Origin: Kiritimatiellia bacterium
GTDB taxonomy: Bacteria; Verrucomicrobiota; Kiritimatiellia; RFP12; UBA1067
Length of the DNA stretch: 5,141 nucleotides
Direction: 5' to 3'
Assembly: GCA_017411125.1 (NCBI GenBank)
Contig: JAFPNP010000278.1
Location: 1-5,141, forward strand
Part shown: positions 1 to 5,141 of the stretch, piece by piece
Numbering within the stretch: position 1 is the first letter of the stretch
Layout: each line of letters begins with the position of its first letter
Made by a program: the position numbers and the translations under genes
The notes under the pieces: generated by a model
Seen by the model: only the letters and a program-made list of their open reading frames with translations
Database searches by the model: none
Told to the model about the DNA's origin: nothing

Positions 1-2181
1 ATATACGAGGCCAAGAGCGAGTTCACGATGGATACCCGTCGTCCCCAGGGTGGCGGCGCGATGGGTGCCATCGGGAACGACATGGAGTTTTACGGATCCA
101 ACTACGCGGAAATATTCAACACGCGCCTTTCCGACTGGCGTTCCGAGGGCATCATCAAGAAGATACTCCAGCAGTATCGGGCGAATTATCCGAACTCCAC
201 GACTACTGACAAGGAGTTGGTCGAGTCGTTGAGCGGCTCTGAAATGGAGCTTGTGCGCAATTCTCGTTTGATCACTATTGCCGTGCGTTCGCGCGTTCCG
301 GAGCTTGCGGCCGCGCTTGCAAATGCGTATGCCGAGGCAATCGAGGCGTTTACCGACGAGGAGAACAAGAAGCGCTGCGACAAGGCCGTCTCGCAGATTC
401 ACCAGCAGGTCGAGAAGCAGAAACGCGTGGACGACGATCTTGCGGCGCGGCTTTTGAAGTTCCGCACGGAAAATAAGATAGACAATTTGATGGCTGCGAG
501 GGACATTCTCAACCAGAGTTTGTCGTCAACGACCGCCGACGTGCTTGAATACGAAAAGCGCGTCACTGCCGCAGGCGAGTGGGTGAAGGTTTTGCAGGCT
601 GCGCAGAAGAATCCGGAGAATTTCGGCGAACTTCCTTCGGAAGTGCCGCGTTCGTCGGATATCGGCACTGCCTACACGAAGTTGCAGAGCGTGAAGATGG
701 AGCTAGCTACGCTGAAGACGAGCTACACGAAGCAGCACCCGGTCGTGGTTGCAAAGGAAGGCGAGTTGAAGGCCATTGCGAACGAGTTCGCCGAAACCGT
801 GAAGCGCGCATACGCCACTGCCGTCGGCAACCTTTCCGCGAGCCAGAACCAGCTCGAGCAGTTCAAGCGCAAGAGCGAGAGCTTGAACGCGAACATCGCC
901 AAGATAGGGCAGCAGATCGTGCAGGCGGACGCCGGCCTCAAGCAGTTGGAGCAGGAAAAGAAGGTGTCCAGCGAAATCTACCAGGACTTGCTCCAGAAGG
1001 AAAACGAGAGCCGCATCGCGGCGGAGCAGAACAACGAAATAGTGCGCGTCGGTCGTCCCGCGCAGGTGCCGTCCAAGCCGGTTCTTCCGAATCCGCTGGT
1101 CATCTTCGCGGCCGGGGCCGTTCTGTCTCTTGGCCTGGGGCTGCTTTTCGTGCTCGTGCTCGACCATCTCGAGGACACGATCGTGTCTCTTTCCGACATC
1201 GAGGGGCGTCTTTCGCTCAAGGTGCTGGCCGTCTTGCCGCACGTGCGCCGCAAGAAGCGCGAGCAGGTGGCGAAGTTCATCTCTGAAAACAAGTATTCGC
1301 AGTTCGCGGAGGCCGTGGCTGGTCTCAGGAACTTGCTGGACGCTCCGCGCTATCAGTCTATTTCGCAAGCGGTGCTGTTTATGTCTACGCAGCCCGGCGA
1401 GGGAAAGACGATCACGTCCTGCGCCATGGCTATATCCAGCGCCCAGGCCGGCAAGCGGACGCTGCTCGTGGATTTCGACATGCGCCGTCCTCGTCTGGCC
1501 CGCGTCTGGGGGCTTCAGATCGACAGCGCTCATTCATTCTCCCATTACCTTTCGAAGGGCAATCTGCGGAATTTCGAGTCGCTTGTCATGCCGAGCGGGG
1601 TCGACGGTCTTGACGTGGTCGGATCGCTTCCGCCGGACAACGTGAATCCCGCGTCTATCATGGGTTCGCAGGTAGTTCCGGATTTCTTCAAGTGGGCGCG
1701 CGAGCATTACGACCGCATTGTCGTGGACTCCCCTCCGTTCGGTATCGTCGGCGACGTGATGACGCTTGCGTCGATGGTGGATTCGGTGATGATCATGTGT
1801 TGCCCCGACCGGACGCACTTCAAGCCAATCCAGCATGCCGTCCGTTCGCTTGGCGAATCTGGCGCTACGGTAATAGGCATCGTGGTCAACGATGTCGACA
1901 TGGGTGGCGCCGGCAGCGCGTTTGCTCCGTCCGGCCATTCCTATGGCTATGGGTATGGTGGCTATGGCGGTTATGGTGGATACCGTTCTTACGGCAAGGG
2001 CTATCGTCCGTATGCTCCATATGCGCCTTACGGACCGGTCGCTACCGCCGCAGGCAAGGGTAAGTCCGGAAAGGATGCCGCCGAGGCGAAGAAATCCGGC
2101 GACGCGGAGGCTTCTGCAGGGAAAACCGTTTCTTCTGTGCGCAAGGGTGCGGTCAGTCCCGACTTGACCGACGAAGAATAA
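1..2181 (+). CDS. Polysaccharide co-polymerase / BY-family tyrosine autokinase (Wzc-like), 5'-partial
   Basis: Inner-membrane protein that sets chain length in capsule or exopolysaccharide export and autophosphorylates on tyrosine (family knowledge). The frame is open from base 1, and the first membrane helix expected in this family is absent, so the true start lies upstream; ATG at 28 is probably internal. Numbering from that ATG: residues about 1-340 are the periplasmic Wzz-like part, with long Lys/Glu/Gln-rich coiled coil (about 110-330) and a GNVR-like end (IYQDLLQKENE, then proline-spaced RPAQVPSKPVLP). A membrane helix follows at about 356-378. The cytoplasmic kinase has Walker A STQPGEGKT (453-461), Walker A' VDFDMRRP (481-488) and Walker B IVVDSPP (564-570), so ATP-binding residues are intact. 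The upstream EX2RX2R-type motif reads EAVAGLR (428-434), with Ala in place of the first Arg. Eleven tyrosines lie in residues 639-668, followed by a 49-residue Lys/Ala/Ser/Asp-rich tail. Substrate polysaccharide is unknown; no glycosyltransferases are in view. The family call is firm, the exact pathway is not. Confidence 0.93.
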   Translation: MYEAKSEFTMDTRRPQGGGAMGAIGNDMEFYGSNYAEIFNTRLSDWRSEGIIKKILQQYRANYPNSTTTDKELVESLSGSEMELVRNSRLITIAVRSRVPELAAALANAYAEAIEAFTDEENKKRCDKAVSQIHQQVEKQKRVDDDLAARLLKFRTENKIDNLMAARDILNQSLSSTTADVLEYEKRVTAAGEWVKVLQAAQKNPENFGELPSEVPRSSDIGTAYTKLQSVKMELATLKTSYTKQHPVVVAKEGELKAIANEFAETVKRAYATAVGNLSASQNQLEQFKRKSESLNANIAKIGQQIVQADAGLKQLEQEKKVSSEIYQDLLQKENESRIAAEQNNEIVRVGRPAQVPSKPVLPNPLVIFAAGAVLSLGLGLLFVLVLDHLEDTIVSLSDIEGRLSLKVLAVLPHVRRKKREQVAKFISENKYSQFAEAVAGLRNLLDAPRYQSISQAVLFMSTQPGEGKTITSCAMAISSAQAGKRTLLVDFDMRRPRLARVWGLQIDSAHSFSHYLSKGNLRNFESLVMPSGVDGLDVVGSLPPDNVNPASIMGSQVVPDFFKWAREHYDRIVVDSPPFGIVGDVMTLASMVDSVMIMCCPDRTHFKPIQHAVRSLGESGATVIGIVVNDVDMGGAGSAFAPSGHSYGYGYGGYGGYGGYRSYGKGYRPYAPYAPYGPVATAAGKGKSGKDAAEAKKSGDAEASAGKTVSSVRKGAVSPDLTDEE
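1942..2031 (+). repeat. Degenerate GGN-TAT-GGN tandem repeat encoding the tyrosine cluster
   Basis: Low-complexity in-frame repeat inside the kinase gene. Tyrosine recurs every two to four residues: YG units first, then YGG three times, then YRS, YGKG, YRP, YAP, YAP and YGP. The 5' half is repetitive at the DNA level (TATGGC, TATGGG and TATGGT units); the 3' half keeps the tyrosine spacing with other codons and residues, which suggests selection on the protein rather than recent DNA slippage. In BY-kinases the C-terminal tyrosine cluster is the autophosphorylation target (family knowledge), and that is the inferred role here. Confidence 0.8.
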
Positions 2182-2183
2182 CT

Positions 2184-2189
2184 AGGGGA
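2184..2189 (+). promoter_or_regulatory. Ribosome binding site of aroA (AGGGGA)
   Basis: The purine-rich AGGGGA lies just after the TAA stop of the kinase gene. Counted from AGGGG, the spacer to the GTG at 2196 is 7 bases, which is normal. An ATG at 2191 lies only 2 bases from AGGGG and is out of frame with aroA. The site therefore supports the GTG as the start. Confidence 0.75.
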
Positions 2190-2195
2190 AATGTC

Positions 2196-3464
2196 GTGGA
2201 TCTCTCCCTTGCCAAAGCTCGGAGGCCGTTGCAGGGGAGCGTTTCGCTTCCCGGTGACAAGTCGCTTGCGCATCGTGCCGCGCTGTTCGCCGCACTTGCC
2301 GAAGGCACGTCGGTCGTCCGCAACTATCCTGACAGCGGTGTGACGCGGGCCATGCGCAACGCCTTGGAGGCGGTTGGAGTGCATAGTTCTCTAGACGGCG
2401 ATATTCTGACTGTTGCGGGAAATGGTCTCCGTCCGTTTCCCAATGTCGGGGCGGTGGCGTATTGCGGCAACTCTGGCACGACGATTCGGTTGCTTGCCGG
2501 AGCCGTAGCTGGAACGCGGTCTTCCGCGGTTCTGGACGGGAGCGAGGGACTTCGCAAACGTCCTATGGATAGGATTGCGGAACCGCTTCGCCTTATGGGT
2601 GCGGATGTTTCGACAGACGGCGGCCATGCTCCTATTGTTCTTCGTCCTGCGTGTTTGCATGGTGTGGATTATACTCTGCCGGTCGCTTCCGCACAGGTGA
2701 AAAGTTGCATTGAACTTGCTGCGCTTGGTGCGAATGCGCCGGTTGTCCTGCACGAACCGGGCCCATCCCGCGATCATACGGCCCGGATGCTTCGCGCCAT
2801 GGGTGCGATTGTTGTTTCCGAAGGATTGTCCGAGACCGTTCATCCAGCCGCCGTTCTCAAGCCACTTGATGGAACGCTGCCGGGCGACATCTCTTCTGCC
2901 GCGTTTCTGCTTGTGGCGGCGGCGATCGTGCCGGGGTCCTGCGTCACCGTCAGGGGCGTGGGGATTAATCCTACGAGAACCGGCGTTCTCGATATCCTTT
3001 CAGCCATGGGCGCGCGTATTTCTATATCGGGAGAGAGGATTGAGTTCGGCGAGCCTGTGGGCGACGTAACGCTTGCGGCAGGGCCGCTTCACGGCGTCGA
3101 AGTGGCAGGCGACCTTGTGGTTAGGTCGATTGACGAGTTTCCGGCGCTAGCGGTCGCAGCGGCGTTTGCTGATGGTACGACGGTGGTTCGCGACGCCGGC
3201 GAGTTGCGTTACAAGGAGACCGATCGCATCGCCGCCATTGTCATGCAGCTGAGTGCGCTCGGTGCGGAGGTTTCGGAGTTTCCGGACGGTTTTTCGATTC
3301 GCGGAGGTACGTTGAAGGGCGGGACGGCGCGTGCGAACGGAGACCATCGGCTCGCGATGTCAATGGCGCTTTGCGGGTTGTGCGTTCCCGTGTCGGTGGC
3401 GGGCGCGGAGATTCTGAACGAGTCTTTCCCTGGATTTGCGCCTCTTGTCGAGTCACTTATGTGA
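2196..3464 (+). CDS. aroA: 3-phosphoshikimate 1-carboxyvinyltransferase (EPSP synthase), class II-like
   Basis: Cytoplasmic enzyme of the shikimate pathway, joining phosphoenolpyruvate to shikimate-3-phosphate to give EPSP, the precursor step before chorismate and the aromatic amino acids. The 422-residue product is full length for the family (about 420-450). Visible motifs: LPGDKSLAHR (18-27; Lys21, Ser22-23 region and Arg27), GNSGTTIR (91-98), RPMDR (122-126), SAQVK (165-169), SRDHTARML (191-199), NPTR (258-261), Asp313 in DEFP, YKETDR (339-344, with Lys340, Glu341 and Arg344), DHRLAMSMAL (383-392) and a C-terminal SFPGF (410-414). Asp313 and Glu341 are 28 residues apart, as in E. coli and CP4 enzymes. 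GDKS, SAQVK and NPTR are class II signatures; the fourth, usually RDHTE, reads RDHTA here. Gly94 occupies the position that is Ala in CP4-type enzymes. The start is GTG, chosen for the ribosome binding site and because residue 18 onward begins the conserved LPGDKS region. It follows the kinase gene by 14 bases and is probably co-transcribed with it. No frameshift or missing catalytic residue is seen. Confidence 0.97.
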   Translation: MDLSLAKARRPLQGSVSLPGDKSLAHRAALFAALAEGTSVVRNYPDSGVTRAMRNALEAVGVHSSLDGDILTVAGNGLRPFPNVGAVAYCGNSGTTIRLLAGAVAGTRSSAVLDGSEGLRKRPMDRIAEPLRLMGADVSTDGGHAPIVLRPACLHGVDYTLPVASAQVKSCIELAALGANAPVVLHEPGPSRDHTARMLRAMGAIVVSEGLSETVHPAAVLKPLDGTLPGDISSAAFLLVAAAIVPGSCVTVRGVGINPTRTGVLDILSAMGARISISGERIEFGEPVGDVTLAAGPLHGVEVAGDLVVRSIDEFPALAVAAAFADGTTVVRDAGELRYKETDRIAAIVMQLSALGAEVSEFPDGFSIRGGTLKGGTARANGDHRLAMSMALCGLCVPVSVAGAEILNESFPGFAPLVESLM

Positions 3465-3470
3465 TATAAT
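3462..3470 (+). promoter_or_regulatory. Putative extended -10 promoter for polA (TGATATAAT)
   Basis: TATAAT at 3465-3470 is a perfect match to the sigma-70 -10 box, preceded by TG at 3462-3463, giving the extended -10 form TGN-TATAAT that can work without a -35 box. The TGA of this motif is the aroA stop codon. No convincing -35 exists: TTGTCG at 3445-3450 leaves a spacer of only 14 bases. Seven bases separate the -10 from the polA ATG, so the predicted transcription start falls on or next to base 3478. Sequence match is direct; promoter activity is inference. Confidence 0.5.
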
Positions 3471-3477
3471 CTTGTCC

Positions 3478-5141
3478 ATGGGCAAATTGTTCATCATAGA
3501 TTTGATGCCGTTTCTGTACCGGGGGCACTTCGTGTTCCTGAAGAATCCGCGCATGACATCGACTGGGATAAATACGTCTGCGTTGATTGGATTCGTCAAT
3601 AGTCTGGTGTCCATATTGAAGGATTTCTCCCCGACCCATGTCGTGTTGGCAATGGATTCCGACGGCCCTACGTTTCGTCATGAAGCTTATCCACCTTACA
3701 AAGCGCAGCGTGAGAAGATGCCAGAAGACCTCGCGGCTTCTATCCCTTATGCGTTCGAGTTGGCGGAGGCATTGCGGATACCGATCGTCAGGCAAAGCGG
3801 GTACGAGGCGGACGACGTGATGGGCACTCTTGCCGTGAAGGCGGCCAGAGCTGGTTTTGAAGTGTATCTCGCCACGCCCGACAAGGATGCGGCTCAGCTC
3901 GTGGCGCCTAACATCAGGTTGTTCCGGCCCGCGCACGGCGCCGCCGCCCCCGAAGTGTATGACGAAGCGAAGGTGTGCGAGCATTGGGGACTGTCGTCGC
4001 CGAGGCAGATGGTTGACTGGCTTGCGCTTGCGGGAGACGCCTCCGACAATATTCCCGGAGTGAAGGGAGTCGGCGAGAAGACCGCGATTTCGCTTCTCGC
4101 CCAATATGGAACGGTGGAGGAGCTGATTGCCCATGCTTCCGAACTTAAGGGCAAGCTTGCGGAGAAAGTCGCTGCAGGCGCGGAGGATGCGCGGATGTCG
4201 AAGTTTCTTACGACCATCCGCACGGACATTCCTCTCGAAGTTTCTCTGGATTCCTTTGCGCGGCAGGATCCGGCTGCGGAGAAATTGCGCGCGGCTTGCG
4301 CGAAGTTTGAGCTTTCCACTCTTTCGAGGCGTCTGCTGGGCGAAAGCGTCGCGGAAATAAAGGGTGCGAACTGCAAGACGCTGGCTGACGTTCCGCACGA
4401 CTACCGCTTGGTGACGACGTTGGACGATGCCGCCTCGCTTGCTCGCGAACTCGAAGCCGCGCCCAAATTCGCGTTTGACACCGAAACGACGTCTACCGAC
4501 GCCCGCACGGCTCGGTTGCTTGGAATGTCCTTTGCCACGGCAAAGGGCAAGGCTTGGTATGTCGCGGTGCCGGACCATGAATTGCCCACCGAGTCGGTTG
4601 CGTCGCCGCAGGATCTGTTCGAGGCCGCACGTCCCGCCGGCAAGGGACATGGCGCGGCTCTTGCGTTCGTGGCCACGTTCGCCGGCGCGTTTGCCGATTC
4701 CGGCAAAACGCTTGTCGCGCAGAACGCGAAGTTCGACATGACGGTGCTTTCGCGCTACGGCATCAGGTTCGGTTCCACCGTGCGCGATACGATGCTCGAA
4801 CACTACGTCCTTGACGCCGCCGCGTTCCACAATATGGATGCGATGGCCCGTGAGTGTCTGGAATATGATCCAATTCCGATTACGCGCATCATAGGAGAAC
4901 GCAAGCGAGGAGAGGTGCAGAAGAACATGGCGGACGTCGCTCCGGCAGACGTGCTGGACTACGCCGCCGAAGATGCCGACGTCACGCTCCAGCTTGACGA
5001 GATTCTGCGTCCGAAGGTGTCCGCCGCCGGGGCGCTTCAGGCGCTTACAGAGAGCGAGGAGCCGCTTGTTCCTATTCTCGTCGGGATGGAGGAGGCCGGC
5101 GTCAAGATAGATACCGCCGCGCTTCATGCCTTCGGTCTCGA
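3478..5141 (+). CDS. polA: DNA polymerase I, 3'-partial (5' nuclease, 3'-5' exonuclease, start of polymerase domain)
   Basis: DNA repair and Okazaki-fragment processing enzyme: it removes RNA primers with its 5' nuclease, fills gaps and proofreads. 554 codons are visible with no stop before the window ends; against about 930 residues in E. coli, most of the polymerase domain lies beyond. The 5' nuclease (1 to about 290) shows Asp8 (IIDLM, where many homologues have DG), Asp60, YEADD (109-113), TPDKD (133-137) and the GDASDNIPGVKGVGEKTA helix-hairpin-helix region (186-203). The proofreading domain (about 308-510) keeps all three motifs: DTE (334-336), QNAKFD (415-420) and YAAED (495-499), so it should be active. 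The polymerase domain opens near 525 (EEPLVPILVGMEEAGVKID). ATG at 3478 is chosen because the first conserved beta strand follows at once; TTG at 3472 is a weaker in-frame alternative. No Shine-Dalgarno sequence precedes either. It starts 13 bases after aroA, so coupling to aroA translation or leaderless initiation are the options. A long antisense open frame covers this gene but is a shadow. Confidence 0.96.
   Translation, partial: MGKLFIIDLMPFLYRGHFVFLKNPRMTSTGINTSALIGFVNSLVSILKDFSPTHVVLAMDSDGPTFRHEAYPPYKAQREKMPEDLAASIPYAFELAEALRIPIVRQSGYEADDVMGTLAVKAARAGFEVYLATPDKDAAQLVAPNIRLFRPAHGAAAPEVYDEAKVCEHWGLSSPRQMVDWLALAGDASDNIPGVKGVGEKTAISLLAQYGTVEELIAHASELKGKLAEKVAAGAEDARMSKFLTTIRTDIPLEVSLDSFARQDPAAEKLRAACAKFELSTLSRRLLGESVAEIKGANCKTLADVPHDYRLVTTLDDAASLARELEAAPKFAFDTETTSTDARTARLLGMSFATAKGKAWYVAVPDHELPTESVASPQDLFEAARPAGKGHGAALAFVATFAGAFADSGKTLVAQNAKFDMTVLSRYGIRFGSTVRDTMLEHYVLDAAAFHNMDAMARECLEYDPIPITRIIGERKRGEVQKNMADVAPADVLDYAAEDADVTLQLDEILRPKVSAAGALQALTESEEPLVPILVGMEEAGVKIDTAALHAFGL

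Noticed and set aside
28..30. ATG as the true start of the kinase gene
   Set aside because: The frame is open back to base 1, the residues before it (IYEAKSEFT) fit the family's early periplasmic strand, and the needed first membrane helix would be missing. The gene is better read as cut by the window edge.
579..1286. 235-codon + strand frame overlapping the kinase gene
   Set aside because: Arg/Glu/Gly-rich shadow in another frame of a gene whose own frame has clear domains; no ribosome binding site noted.
703..1533. 276-codon open frame on the - strand
   Set aside because: Antisense to the Wzz/kinase gene, crossing the Walker A region; low-complexity Leu/Arg/His composition and no recognisable domain.
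1942..2031. Repetitive stretch as a CRISPR or mobile-element repeat
   Set aside because: The repeats are in frame, short and degenerate, with no spacers, and encode a Gly/Tyr-rich tail expected at this place in a BY-kinase.
2191..2343. ATG at 2191 opening a 50-codon frame overlapping the start of aroA (possible leader peptide)
   Set aside because: Only 2 bases separate it from the AGGGG, too close for normal initiation, and the product shows no Trp/Phe/Tyr run or other attenuator-like feature. The in-frame GTG at 2196 has correct spacing.
3445..3450. TTGTCG as a -35 box for the polA promoter
   Set aside because: Spacer to TATAAT is 14 bases, clearly shorter than the usual 16-18, and it matches the consensus poorly; the extended -10 makes it unnecessary.
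3465..3477. Intrinsic terminator or riboswitch between aroA and polA
   Set aside because: Only 13 bases lie between the genes, with no hairpin or T-run; there is no room for a structured leader.
3457..5127. Long open frame of 556 codons on the - strand
   Set aside because: It lies exactly antisense to polA, whose + strand frame encodes recognisable nuclease and proofreading motifs in order. The antisense translation is Arg/His/Gly-rich and matches no family I recognise. High-G+C codon choice explains it.

Overview
The window carries three genes, all on the + strand and tightly packed: the 3' part of an exopolysaccharide chain-length regulator fused to a tyrosine autokinase (Wzc type), a complete aroA (EPSP synthase), and the 5' part of polA (DNA polymerase I). 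Gaps between genes are 14 and 13 bases, so essentially everything is coding. I see no RNA gene, mobile element, CRISPR array, origin or intrinsic terminator.

Organism: G+C is roughly 57-60% (sampled by eye). The kinase has the fused periplasmic-plus-cytoplasmic layout usual in Gram-negative (diderm) bacteria. The start of PolI (a KNPR...TSTGINTSAL stretch after the first nuclease motif) resembles the form I associate with Bacteroidetes and the Planctomycetes-Verrucomicrobia-Chlamydiae group. The glycine-tyrosine-rich kinase tail and the G+C make a Verrucomicrobia, Kiritimatiellota or Lentisphaerota relative my best guess. This is inference and weak; no ribosomal RNA is present to settle it.

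Layout: positions 1-2181 encode the end of the periplasmic Wzz/GNVR coiled-coil region, the second membrane helix, the BY-kinase domain and a tyrosine cluster followed by a charged tail. Positions 2196-3464 encode a class II-like EPSP synthase starting at GTG behind a clear ribosome binding site. Positions 3478-5141 encode the 5' nuclease and proofreading domains of PolI and only the first residues of its polymerase domain; the gene runs off the window.

How they relate: the three do not share a pathway. Spacing suggests read-through transcription from the kinase gene into aroA and possibly polA. polA also has what looks like its own promoter, a perfect extended -10 (TGATATAAT) built around the aroA stop codon, placed so that transcription would begin at or next to the polA ATG. 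With no Shine-Dalgarno sequence there, polA may be made from a leaderless mRNA. That is the most interesting signal here. I found no evidence of a previously undescribed multi-gene system.
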